A stretch of 64,000 nt of DNA from Ipomoea triloba (Eukaryota > Streptophyta > Magnoliopsida > Solanales > Convolvulaceae): the NCBI RefSeq assembly GCF_003576645.1, contig NC_044921.1:26540203-26604202 (forward strand), in the 5' to 3' direction. This document shows positions 1 to 11,315 of the stretch, piece after piece. Position 1 is the first letter of the stretch; the number at the start of each line of letters is the position of its first letter. The translations under genes and the position numbers were made by a program. The notes beneath the pieces were generated by a model. It was not told the DNA's origin and made no database searches. It saw only the letters and a program-made list of their open reading frames with translations.

Positions 1-1320
1 GAGAAAGTCATTCTGCATGTAATCAGCTATCAACTAACATCTTTCTACAATAATGCTATCAACTAGTTAAACCACTAACTTAATTATATTAGCAATCAAC
101 TATTTACCAAACACCTCCAAAATCTTAAATACCAATAATGTCCGTTTCTATATATATAAAAACACTCAATATGTCATCCCGAAAGAGTCCATGGAGGAGA
201 GAAGGGCGATATGGAATTGAACTGAAGGTCCCGATCACTTGCCACCCTTGAAGGTGAGGTGCTGGACCGAGGTCATCATCAGCACATACAACTAGAAAAT
301 TTGTTGTAATATTATTGTTTGTATAAATATGAACTAGTTTAATCTTGAATAATAATTAAAAAGGTTAGAAATAAACCTCAAGTAGATCAGATTAGAGCTA
401 TGCTAGCTCAAGCTCAAGTAAACAAATAGAGCCAAACTTGAGCCTTTTAATTAATATTAATACATGGAGGTCTAGTAGTTTGAGTAATGAATTGAATAGC
501 TAGCTAGGCCAAATTTGATCATTTTAATACTACTTCATTTAAGCAACTCATCAGTATGAGTTTAATCAAGTTTATATATTATATATAAAAATGTCTTATT
601 ATTTGAGATATAATAATATTAATTTTTTTTTTGAAAAAAAGAAATATATAATAATATTAATTTATGTTATAAAAAGTTTAATTTGCTTTTATAATTTTTT
701 TTTATGTAAAAACAATTATATAGGTAGCTAGCCGAGTTTGAACTGGATCTAACTTTTAGATTTTTTAAAGTGGAGCTTCAATTAAAACTTTGAGGATATA
801 TATGATGCAGGGGCTAGTGGGACTCCGATCCGAGAATTGGTACGTACGTACGTCTTGCATGTCGATCACCCAATCACCGCCATTGCCAATGACCCTAAGC
901 TAGGTATTAAGATAGCCTTAATTAAGGAAATTCACATACATTTAATTTTTATGTTTATATCCGGCCATCAGATAGATGGAACTGATCGTATCGACAAAGT
1001 TACAACTCCGCCGGCCGGCCAGTACATAGTAGTTAACCATTCTGAGATGGATATACACTACACTACACACCCCAAATTAAAACGTACACAAACACACAGA
1101 CGACGACACGGTACGACAACAGTACACCACAGTTAGGCTATATTACAACGTAACAAAAGCAAAGCAAACTAACGTATCCGGTCTCCACACAAATTAAAGT
1201 GCTAGGGCGGGCCCCGTACGTATATATATATATATATATATATATAATTCATTATATATACGTAGTAGTATTAATTCTTAGCTAGCTGCGGCTGCGGCTG
1301 CGGTGCGTGTTGAATCGGAG
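1..1320. other. AT-rich intergenic sequence, no gene seen
   Basis: I see no convincing coding region here. The only longer frame (about 840-1136, +) has no ATG start and low-complexity content. There is a TA microsatellite near 1220-1246. The segment 3' of the peptide gene (1260-1320) probably belongs to its 3' UTR. Confidence 0.5.
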
Positions 1321-1524
1321 TTAGTATCCTGGGGCAGGAGTACTAGAACTTGGGACGGGATCGATCATTGAGCGGCGAGCGCTATGGATAATGTGTACGC
1401 GGCGGGGAGTGGCCGTTGGAGTTTCAGCCGCAGCTGCAGCTATTATCATCAGCCCCGCCGCCAGGATAATAATAATAATGAAGATGAGGGATAAGGGATT
1501 GTACCCCATACTCATCATCATCAT
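1321..1524 (-). CDS. putative small secreted peptide precursor, 67 aa, family not recognised
   Basis: A 67-residue ORF with a real ATG. After a short N-terminus with five methionines it has a long hydrophobic stretch (about residues 11-31, rich in Ile, Leu and Ala) ending in a run of Ala, which fits a cleavable signal peptide. The remaining ~34 residues are polar and basic, with RR pairs and a Ser/Pro-rich C-terminus ending in STPAPGY. That layout is typical of plant signalling-peptide precursors, but the tail does not match CLE, CEP, IDA, PSK, PSY, RGF or CIF consensus motifs as I know them. A strong TATA box (TATAAATAG) lies about 175 bp upstream on the same strand. An alternative is a chance ORF in GC-richer DNA. 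Role unknown. Confidence 0.45.
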   Translation of the reverse strand: MMMMSMGYNPLSLIFIIIIILAAGLMIIAAAAAETPTATPRRVHIIHSARRSMIDPVPSSSTPAPGY

Positions 1525-1697
1525 TCACTTCGATCTGATCTGCTGCTGGCCGGCCGGATCGGAGGAATTGAATTGAAGAAGCTAATATAATTAATATATG
1601 GAGCTGATGAGCTTCCTATATATGTTAAGTTGGTTTCTTTTAGTTTGGTGATCTGAGAGAGATCGAGTACGTGGTGTCACTTGGCCGGGCCTCTGAT

Positions 1698-1706
1698 CTA
1701 TTTATA
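1698..1706 (-). promoter_or_regulatory. TATA box for the 1321-1524 peptide ORF
   Basis: The minus strand reads TATAAATAG, a near-ideal plant TATA box. It would place the transcription start near 1670 and give a 5' leader of about 145 nt before the ATG at 1524. No other gene is close enough to use it. Confidence 0.5.
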
Positions 1707-2003
1707 CAAGGATGGGGATTATTACACCACCGCAAAATCCAACATTAATTTCAACTCAACTTCTACTTTCTACTTTTACTCATTCACTCCAAATTTTGAT
1801 GTTAATATTTTACTTACAAGTCACAAAATAAAAATAAGTTATTACTCAGTATTTTTTACCACATCAAGAATAAAAGTGGAAAAGTAAAGATTGAACATTC
1901 TTGAAGGGTCTATATTTAATTTCTAGGTAATTAGGTCACATCAGTAAATCAATTCAAACAGCCTAAGTCAATTAATTAATTAGCCCATACATGTTACCTT
2001 GCT

Positions 2004-2008
<5 letters not shown>

Positions 2009-2063
<55 letters not shown>

Positions 2064-2073
2064 TACACACACA
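2009..2073. repeat. compound (AT)n-(AC)n microsatellite
   Basis: An uninterrupted AT dinucleotide run of about 40 bp is followed directly by AC repeats. Other AT runs occur at about 1220-1246, 18064-18087, 27829-27874, 47445-47480, 55898-55922 and 60522-60550. Confidence 0.9.
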
Positions 2074-2170
2074 TGTGGCCTAAAGCTAGCTATGACTTTA
2101 ATTCCATCCATGTCCACCACAAATTAACTTCCGGCCATGTGGCAACACATTATATAGTTTCTTCAACTTA

Positions 2171-2433
2171 GAATGCTTTTGGAAACTCAAGAAATTACTT
2201 ATGCAAAATGTTTCTAAAAAAGGGGTCATTGTTCAGAAATTATTTTTATTTTCAATGTTTGGTTGCAATTCAGAAAATTGTTTTGTTGTGTTTGGTTTAT
2301 TTTTCAAAAAATGAACAGAATTGTATAACTAAATATTTTAGTTTTTTTTTTGTTTAGAATATAACAATATTTATAATAATAATATACATGGTGGTAGTGG
2401 TGTTGGTATAGAGGTAGTGATGATGTTATTTGT

Positions 2434-2487
<54 letters not shown>

Positions 2488-2646
2488 GGTGTGTAAATTG
2501 AAAAGTGACTTCTCTAAAAAGAGAAAAAGTCATTTTCTAAGAGAATGAAGATATTTTTATTTGACTCACATTTTTAATTCTTTACCAAACACCGAAAACT
2601 CGAAAAATGATTTTTAGAAATCATTTTTTGAGTTTCTAAACACATT
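2171..2646. mobile_element. MITE-like element with imperfect terminal inverted repeats
   Basis: The left end (GGAAACTCAAGAAATTA, from about 2181) is matched by the inverted right end (AGAAACTCAAAAAATGA read on the minus strand from about 2635). Arms of about 28 bp match with a few mismatches. Both halves also contain a GTTTGGT-type core, and an AAT microsatellite sits in the middle. I see no clear target duplication, so the borders are approximate. Confidence 0.4.
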
Positions 2647-4009
2647 AATTATTATAGGCAACATACATGTACAACTCCCTCTCCAACATATGATTCCCTG
2701 GCCCTATTGGCGTAAATCTTACCCACGTATAGTGGTAATAATAACTACCATGCATAATTGCACATATAAGCATATTGACGATGCTGACTACTTAATTATA
2801 TGAAGAGTGTACTAACCATTTAATTTGAATCCATCAAATATCTTGCTTTCTTCAATTCACATCTTGGACCACGTCCCATCAATTCCAATGCGATAAAGAA
2901 AGATGTTGGTAATATTAAATGCATATTTAATAACCAAGGGATCCAATTATAATTATTCCATGTAATGATCTAGTATTTTAATTTGAATATACATACATAT
3001 GTATTATGTAATATTTGTATAAAGTATTTAATTTGCGAGAGATTTACCCACAATTTATATATTTTAATTTATATTAAAAGAATTTTGATTTTATGGTATG
3101 CCAAATATATAATCTTATGTAAACAGTAAATGAGTAGGAGAAAATAGAGAAGAAATTAGAAATGGCAAAGAGAAATGGAAGTGAAAAGTGTATTAAGCAT
3201 CCTGCCCCCACGTGTGCCGAGTGCCGACAAGAGTAAAAACCAGATGAGATACGCCTTTTGTCGAAGGGCCCCACATTCTACGCGACGTAACGAAACCGAA
3301 GCTATACTATTTCGATCAGTTCCTTGGTTCACCACATATATAAAATGCATAAACTATGGCCCAATAAATTGGCATCTGGCCCAATAATCGCCAGCCCACT
3401 GAGGCAACCTCGACACTTTTTATATCTCTGTATGTATATATAATTGACTTATAAGTTATAACTTGATTGTAAGTTTTGTAACTATAAAATAAAGTTTTGT
3501 GTGAAACTGTCCTTGTACGTAAAATGCCTATAGATCTATATTACATATCTTATAAAAGACAGTATTGTATTTTGTATCACACAATACCTACTCTCGGACA
3601 TACATATAGTAATATACAAATATATTTTGAAATATTAATTTTGGATTGGATGTTTTTTTAATAAGAAAAAATGGCATTGTTTTGGTTATAAAATTAAAAA
3701 TGGGCAATTGTACAAGAGAAGCAAAAGATGCCATTGTTAACCTTTACTAGCAACCAAATCGAAGCAGGCCACGGATTGAACACAAATCCAATTATCTATT
3801 CATCCTGTTTAGAAACAGGCTTATTACAGAGGCTAACATAGTACTGTATTATTGAGTATGCATCCATGACTATGAGAGAATACTATGTCTACATGCACAA
3901 CAACATATATGTTGGTAGTTTCATATATGGTGTTCCATTGTAACAGACAGACACTACACTGCTTCTCCTAAACGACGGTTGCAGCAGCAGAAGTTGTTCC
4001 TGTCTCTTT
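2647..4009. other. intergenic sequence downstream of ALDH10
   Basis: AT-rich sequence with no coding region I can support. The part nearest 4009 is presumably the ALDH10 3' UTR. The overlapping frames near 3074-3387 have no protein-like composition. Confidence 0.5.
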
Positions 4010-7000
4010 TCACAGCTTTGAAGGAGACTTGTAAAAACCCCAAGGCTCATCCGACATGTACTGTGTAACCTGCTTGATGTTCAAGTAGTTTTCTAGTCCC
4101 CTGCAAACAACAACACTTCATATAATTCATTGCTTTCTTCATCCTTTGTGACAGATAAGTTTCTGATAGGATAAACTGTTAAATGCAGAAAAAAGGATTA
4201 GTTTCAGATTACCATTCCCCTAGTTCACGACCAAAACCACTACGCTTCTTTCCTCCCCAAGGAGGTTGCCAAAAGCATGGCTGTGAGCAGTTGATCCAGA
4301 CTATACCTGACTGAAAAGCCTGCACATTTCAGGGCGATTAAAATTATACAGCTTGCAGCAACGTGATATTCTCCCTTCGTTTTTTAAATGAGATGAGAAA
4401 GAACTCTTACCTTTGTCAATCGCTCGCATCTTGCGAGATCTTTTGACAAGACCGCAGCACCCAAGCCATATCTATGGAAAATTACCCATGGGAAGGGGAA
4501 AGAAGGTTCAGATTTGCAACATAAACAAGTGTTGATCCTATTATACTGTCATTAACGCCAATTGGTGAGAGACAAGGGGAACAAAGTTGACTTACTGGGT
4601 GTCATTTGCTAGCTCAATGGCTTCAGCTTCAGTTTTAAATGTCTTGACACAAAGAACAGGCCCAAATACTTCCTCTCTCCAGATTTGCATGTTGGTATTT
4701 ACGTCAGTTATGATGGTTGGTTCAATGTAATACCCCTTTTTCAAATGCTGCAATTCAATTGTGAATAAAGTTCATGACCATGAAGATTAATAAAAAATCC
4801 CTGGTTAAACGTTACTATAAACTTCTACCTCAGGACGCTGGCCACCATACAAAATGGTTGCACCTTCACTTCGGGCTGTTGAGATGAATTTCATCACCTT
4901 TTCATACTGAAAAGTACATAAAATTTTCAGTAAGTACAAAATAATACAAAAAACAAACAAATTTAGAAATGATTCCCTTCTCATCAGTCTTAGGGAGAGA
5001 GTAATATATACAGTAGTAACTTCTGCAATCTAAAAGTAGCCAAGTAGGTTTCTTACTTGTCCATGACTAACAAGTGGACCGAGTTTACAATCATCCTCCA
5101 AGGGATCTGATATTTTAATATTTTTGGTCCATTCCACAAGCCTATCCAAAAATTCTGCAGCAATACTTTCCTGTGACATTGAGAATGAAGAGGCCAATTA
5201 ATCCCCTCAAGTAGATTAATGTTGTGTTTCAGACCAGAAGTTGAAAACTTTTGGCTTAAGGTTTCCAGATTCACTATACAATGTAAGGGGATGATACCTG
5301 CAATATGAGACGAGATGTTGCACTACAAATTTGACCATTTGTCCAAAAACAGCCGAAAAGAGTCCACTCAGCAGCTGATATAATACACAGACACATCATA
5401 ATACTCAAAGAGTCAAACTAAAAGATTAATAATGTATGGAGTAGGATTTAGGAATCAAGAACTTAAACAGCTACTCTTTAACAAGAGACACCTTCATTCG
5501 GAATTCAGAACTCTATCAAGCGATATACAATGTTTGATTTAGGAAAAGGCCAAACCTTTATCAAGGTCACTAAAATCCTCAAATATAACTATAGGGCTTT
5601 TGCCACCAAGCTCAAGTGTTACGGGCTGTAAATGAAAAAAAAAAAAAAAAAAAGAAGGAGAAAAGGAATCAATCATACCTAAAAACTCAAAAATAACAGT
5701 TACTATCAAAGAACACCAAAAGAGGTTAACATACCTTGACAAGCTGGGCTGCAGCCGTCATGATTTTAACCCCTGTGGCATTGCTGCCTGTAAATGCAAT
5801 CTATGCATGATTGCAAAGAGATTAAAAGGATTAAGCCCCACATTCGTGGTACAATAAAATGTCAAGTCAATGGAAACAATGATATATACACTAATGAAAT
5901 GAGAAAATCTAAAGCAGCAAACCTTGTCAACATGAGGATGAGACGCCAAAGGAGCACCTGCTTCTGGTCCCAACCCTGTTAGAATGTTAAGGGCACCAGG
6001 AGGAAGGCCAACCTCTTTACACACTTCACCCAACTCCAAACATGTACTGAAATCGACAAGTATATAATAAGTTAAAAACCAAAATAGTATGCCAACACTA
6101 GATAACAAGAAAATTAAGAGGATTTAGACTCACATTGAAGCTAGTTCAGATGGTTTAAGTATTGCAGCACAACCAGCAGCCAACGCAGGGGCAACTTTCC
6201 AGGTAGCCATCAACATAGGATAATTCCTTCAATTTGAATGCAAATGAGCCTCATAAGTTTCTAGCACAGAAGGAGCACAATGACTCCAAACCATCCTATA
6301 ATATCTTATAAGTAAAGATGACTATTTTCCGAGTGAAACTCAAATTTAATAATTTAGAAATGAAAGCACACCCTAATTGTAAGAGTGTAAGAACATACCA
6401 TGGAGTAATCAAGCCAACAACACCAAGGGGCTCTCTGAGAACGTAAGTATTAAATGAATCCAAATGAAGAGGAACGGGAGTCTTCTGTCTTGAATCCAAG
6501 GCTTCAGCGAGGTCAGCATAGTATTCAAAACATGCTGCAACATCATCCTGAGTGATATGAAGAAGCAACCATAAACACACCGAGTATGGTAGCAAATAAG
6601 GTGTTACTTGAGGTATTATTTGTAACATACGATATCTGCATCTGCTTCCAACCAAGGTTTTCCAGAATCAATGGCTTCAAGTGTTCCTAGTTCAGGCTTC
6701 CTCTCTTTTACCTACACCAAACAGAATATAAGCTCATGGAGCTGAGGAGATATCATTGATTAGAAGCCAGGTACAAAACTTGTCTTTCAGTATTTTCTGT
6801 TATAAGTTATAATATATGGAATATGAAGTTCATAAAATCAGAAACATCCTAGGAAAAAGAAGTTTAAAAAATCTGCAAATTATAAGATGAAGAAGTAATG
6901 TCAGAAATATCATATTGTTAGCATCTGATCAAGTAAAGTAACCTTGGCAGCAATGGCACGCAAATATTTAGCCCGTTGAGCTCCTGTGGTGGAGCCCCAC

Positions 7001-7291
7001 TCCCCGGCCATAGCTCTCCGAGCAGCTTCTACAGCTATATCCACGTCTTCAGGAGTGGCTCCCGGAATATCCCCTGCTCGTGTAAAACCACTTCAGTTTC
7101 AGTTTCAGTTTAGATTAAATTTAATAAAAGGAATAAGAAATGAACACTGCAAAATTTGGCATTATATACAAACCGATGGTTTCTTCTGTAGCGGGATTGA
7201 TAATGGGTAGACGGTTCCTCTTGACAGGCTCTATCCATTCGCCGCCGATGAAGAGCTGCCGAGTCGGAATTCCAACATTGGGAATGGCCAT
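4010..7291 (-). CDS. ALDH10: aminoaldehyde/betaine aldehyde dehydrogenase, ALDH10 family, 15 exons, peroxisomal
   Basis: Oxidises aminoaldehydes such as 4-aminobutanal and 3-aminopropanal with NAD+ (polyamine breakdown); some members make glycine betaine. I reconstruct 15 GT-AG exons: 7174-7291, 6943-7073, 6631-6711, 6399-6547, 6134-6226, 5923-6046, 5735-5800, 5556-5625, 5298-5374, 5057-5170, 4829-4906, 4596-4747, 4411-4471, 4213-4319, 4010-4100. They sum to 1512 nt, 503 aa, the usual family length, with phase preserved throughout. The start [19 protein letters not shown] matches family N-termini. The catalytic Glu is in LELGGKSP (exon 8) and the catalytic Cys in GQICSATSR (exon 9). The protein ends in SKL, a PTS1 peroxisome signal. 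The motif [12 protein letters not shown] has Ile where spinach BADH has Ala441, which in this family predicts poor betaine-aldehyde activity. No breaks seen. Confidence 0.95.
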
Positions 7292-7301
7292 CGCAATTGG
7301 T

Positions 7302-7323
7302 GAGAGAGAGAGAGAGAGAGAGA
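7302..7323 (-). repeat. (CT)n microsatellite in the ALDH10 5' UTR
   Basis: The plus strand shows a GA run of about 22 bp starting 11 bp upstream of the ALDH10 ATG, so the mRNA leader carries a pyrimidine (CT) repeat just before the start codon. CT-rich leaders are common in plants and can affect expression; any effect here is inference. Confidence 0.75.
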
Positions 7324-7324
7324 G

Positions 7325-8320
7325 TGACAACTGACAAGAGTGGCGTTAACTAAGTGGGAGTGTATTAATTATAATTAACTACTGTAATAAATAGTGATGC
7401 CTATCTGTGGCAAATGCGTGACGTACGTGGCGGGACCCAGGCTACCGATTGTCTGATTGGCGGCAACGTTGGTTGGTTACATTGTTCCAGCTATATAAGA
7501 TTCCTGACCTGTCGTATAATTTATACTCATTTTTTATTAATAGATCAAATAATTTAATGTTAACATATCTTGCCATGATACTATATCATGTGACAAAAAA
7601 GACTAACATTATTCCATTTCTGAGACAAAAACAAAAATTGGTTCCACGTGATATATCATTATTATTATGAAATTAGTAATTAGTCTCAAGTCGTTATCGA
7701 ATGCGTACTTTGCATATTTACTTTGATTGGTTTACTTTGACCCACTTTGTTGGGCCTATATATCAAACAAGGCCTTACTCTAGGCCTATTTAGTGGCCCA
7801 AAACATTTATTTTTATTTATTTGCATTTCTGGCCAGAATTTTTAATTTTATACAGGTCAAGATTCAGGAGTCAGGTCAACAATCGATGGCGTTGGTAACA
7901 TCTTCATCCATGAAATGATAATCTCTGGAATGCTCGAGTGATTCAAAGATTTTAGGCGCATATGTCAAAGCTTTGAAGTTTTGTCATTAAGAAAGTATAA
8001 GGTAATTGGTATGTTTTGACAATTATAATTCGTTTACCAATATGAAATCATATTCTTTATATTATTAATTAATATTAATTATAAGAAAATTTGTTAGCAA
8101 AGATTCATATTTTACTAAACAGTAGTATGTTATATTTTTTATCATAATTTCAATGAAAATGTTGATATACCAAGAATAATCAGATAACTAACGAGGTATA
8201 TATAATACGAGGGAAATCCAAATCCATCAACATGTATGTAAATACTACACAATATCTCATATTTAAGCTGGCTGCATAAAAATTTAGTTTTAAGTAAAAA
8301 TGAAACAGAGAAAAGAGAAA
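7325..8320. other. intergenic sequence upstream of ALDH10
   Basis: Contains the ALDH10 promoter side (minus strand) and the 3' side of the WADQWD gene. I find no coding region or clear transposon. Confidence 0.5.
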
Positions 8321-8572
8321 TCAGTTCTTTTGGGTTGTCTTGTGGTACTTAGCCTTGATCCACTGAAGCCCAACAGAAGTGCCATGCTTGGCCTTCTTGA
8401 TGCCGGTCGCAGCCATAGCTTTGGTCTTAACAAGCCCTTCACCCACCTTCACTTTCATCCCACCATTACCAGACCTGCTTTTCTTGGTTTCTTTAGATGA
8501 AGTAGTTGTATGCTCTGAATTGAAGTCCCATTGATCTGCCCATGACGACTCATACGTGCTGCTTCTATCCAT
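8321..8572 (-). CDS. small conserved plant protein of the WADQWD family, 83 aa, function unknown
   Basis: A single-exon 83-aa ORF with ATG at 8572 and TGA at 8321-8323. The N-terminus carries the acidic/aromatic motif SSWADQWD (about residues 9-16), followed by a Ser/Thr/Lys-rich linker. The C-terminal half is basic with KTKAMAATGIKKAKHGTSVG, then LQWIKAKYHKTTQKN. I recognise this two-part pattern (WADQWD head, GTSxGxxWIKxKY tail) from small uncharacterised proteins of many flowering plants; no function is established that I know of. There is no signal peptide or membrane segment, so a soluble cytosolic or nuclear protein is likely. It is separate from its neighbours. Confidence 0.75.
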   Translation of the reverse strand: MDRSSTYESSWADQWDFNSEHTTTSSKETKKSRSGNGGMKVKVGEGLVKTKAMAATGIKKAKHGTSVGLQWIKAKYHKTTQKN

Positions 8573-8852
8573 TTTTCTTCTAAATCTTTAGCTAATTGAT
8601 AACTGAACACAGGGTTTAGAGGACAAAGAAAAGAGAAGAGAGAGTTATGCAAGGTATAAAGAACTAAGAAGATTGGAGGTCCGTGGATGTAAATGTAGAT
8701 TGGTATTAGTCAACAAATAAAGCTAAGCACCAAAATGTCAACTTTATTTAATACAGAAAATAAATGTCAGCATTAATACATTATAATAGAGTGAAACGTA
8801 CATGTAGGAGGTCTTATAATAAGCAACAGGAATAAGAAACAGAAGAGAGGAG

Positions 8853-8876
8853 TTTTTTTTTTTTTTTTTTTTTTTT
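8853..8876. repeat. 24-nt T homopolymer
   Basis: A T run on the plus strand, A on the minus strand. It lies ~340 bp beyond the RsmG stop codon and could be a poly(A) scar of a retroposed sequence, but I found no recognisable source next to it. Confidence 0.8.
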
Positions 8877-9211
8877 CGGCAGAACTAGTTTTCTGTGCAG
8901 ATTAATGATTTCGGCTGTGCTATGCTGCAATTAGCAGTTTCAAGAACAGATTCAGGAGCCACCACCACTCAGCTCTTTCTCCAGTACCTCCGAAAAACGC
9001 CGATCAATTTCATGGCAGTGAGCCTCAAAGTTGGTAACATCTTGTTTATACTGGTAAGAATAGTTTCAAATTTGAGGGAAGAGTGTTTGCACATAGCTCC
9101 TGTCATTTGGGCATTGACCATTGCACCCTACTTCAAATGTGAGGTGCTGTCCTATTATCAAAGCGGCTGTACAAGTAGGAAAACTTAGCAGGGGTATAAA
9201 ATTCAGCATAT

Positions 9212-11219
9212 TTAAAGAGGTAACTTTGCTGGAGTTCCTGGATCTCTGGGATATTTCTTTGGGGTTGGACCACCTTTCAAGCAAACGATGGCAGTTCTCT
9301 GCCCATACTTACTGTGTGAATCAACTGGATTTTGAAAACAAATGTGTTAACACAAGCCAAAAGATGGTAGAAGAGGGGTAGGGCGAAGAGGAATGTGAAA
9401 GATTGGCTAGGATTATATTTTTTTTGAACTGTCCATTTTTATTATTCTTTCATGACTAGCCAGATCAAAGATTCACTTGTTAAAACAAAAAAGGAACATA
9501 CCAAAGCAAGTTTGCCATAGAGTTGCACCCATCAAATGTATTGCTCTCTCTGCTCTTCTCACTTCCTCCTGTGGGACATGTTTAAAGAGGGAACTGGGTA
9601 ATTCTCATGAAAGTCCAAACAAAGATTTATATATGCTTCTTGAACTGTTAGGTAAACCTGAGAAGTCATTTTTCATTTGATTACTTATCTACTCCAAACT
9701 TCCTAGTGAAGTGTCAATCATATATTCATATCTAGCACAGAAATTGGATCCTTACATAGAATAGGTCATTATACAGATTAAATATGAGAACTCCGTTTAC
9801 CATGAGACACACAAAGTACTTTATTCACTAAAGCTAACTGAAACTCATTAAAAAAGGAAATGCATTCAGAAAATAAACATACGTTCTATTTGTTTCTAGT
9901 TCAGAGAGATGGCAAGAAGAAGAACCTGAGGATCATGACCCTTTGCAGCTACAAACAAGCCACCAACGCGAACGAGAGGAAGGCAATATTCAGCTGAACA
10001 ATGAAAACGTAATCATAAAAAGAATTATGCTATAATGCCACTACGAATAAAAATTAAAAAGGGAAAAAAAAAATGTAACCTACCTAAAATTCTCATTTCT
10101 GCAACTGCTCTGGCTATTGCAACATCAAATGACTCTCTGAAGTTCTGATTTTGCCCTAAATTCTGTCCTATTTAAAGTTTCAGAATTGCATTATGTGTGG
10201 AAGAAGATGAGTAAATCTCAATGAAATAAGAAAAGAAAATACCTCAGCCCTTTCTCTTATAACTTCCACATTTGACAGACCAGTTTCCCCAGCCACATGC
10301 TCCAAAAATTGGCATCGCTTATTCAAAGATTCTAGAAGTGTCACTTTCCAATCTACAAAAACACAATAAGCGTCTTTGTATCACACAAAAAAGAATCATA
10401 CTTTTTTTAGGAGGAAAAAAAAAACAAACTTTGATTGAACTCCTATTATATGCCCACTTTTTAAAATGGGTTAAATTTGACAAATGTGTAGGAACTACAT
10501 TTGGATCATGAGAACTGGAGGAACTACTTGGAAGTTAATTGGAAAACGTTTCCCTTGTTGATTACAGTTTAAATTCCATATGAAAATATTTTCTTTCCTA
10601 CACAGACGAACCAAACAAGTAAATAGACACACAATTGAACTTGCACTTACACTTAACATACAAAAAAAGTAGAAAAATGTAAAATTTAATCAATTACCAG
10701 GGCAAGCAATAGCTAATATAAGTCCAGGAAGCCCCGCTCCAGTCCCTACATCGACAATCTTAAGATTCTCAGAAGAAGCACCACAACGTGACACATAGGA
10801 ATTTCGAATCGGGTCGATAATTGCCAGCGAGTCCTCGATGTGTCTTTCCATGACCTCACTTTCCTCCCTCACAGCCGTGAGATTCATTTTCTGGAAGCAG
10901 TAAAATCTCAAAGGTTTCACATATAAGATTAGATAGAAGCACATGCACTCACATACACATAACAGAGAAACATATTGAAAGGAACCTGGTTCCATTGGAG
11001 AAGAGAATCGATGTAGACATGGACTTGTTGCTTCTGGTGAGAATTCAAGGCTCCGAAATGGGAAGTGCCAGGAGGTGCAGCAGAGGCGACGGTGACCAAG
11101 GATTTGCTGATTGGTTTAAGGACGGAAGGTTTTGGAGGTGAAACCGAAAGGTGTTTGAAAAAAGTCCCGACAGAAAATGGATGCAACAGAGGAAAGCTGT
11201 GGGCTCTGCAGCTTAGCAT
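9212..11219 (-). CDS. RsmG: RsmG/GidB-type 16S rRNA m7G methyltransferase, plastid-targeted, 7 exons
   Basis: The bacterial RsmG family methylates N7 of G527 in 16S rRNA using SAM; plant homologues act on plastid ribosomes. Seven GT-AG exons: 10986-11219, 10698-10890, 10243-10352, 10084-10162, 9926-9993, 9502-9568, 9212-9324, summing to 864 nt (287 aa). The first ~50 residues are rich in Ser, Pro and basic residues with few acids, fitting a chloroplast transit peptide. The SAM-binding motif VDVGTGAGLPGLILA is in exon 2, MNLTAVRE just before it. The C-terminus carries YGQRTAIVCLK and ends KYPRDPGTPAKLPL, as in plant orthologues. I start at 11219; an in-frame ATG at 11315 would add 32 residues. 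Exon 4 has a second possible acceptor 18 bp downstream, in frame, that would drop six residues. Confidence 0.9.
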
Positions 11220-11315
11220 TTTGGCGCCACAATCTGGAGCCTGGAGGGAAGGCCTGGGAGCGTTTGTATACCCGTTACCCGTTCGTTGGGTTTGAAAAGC
11301 ATGAAGCTGGCCCAT

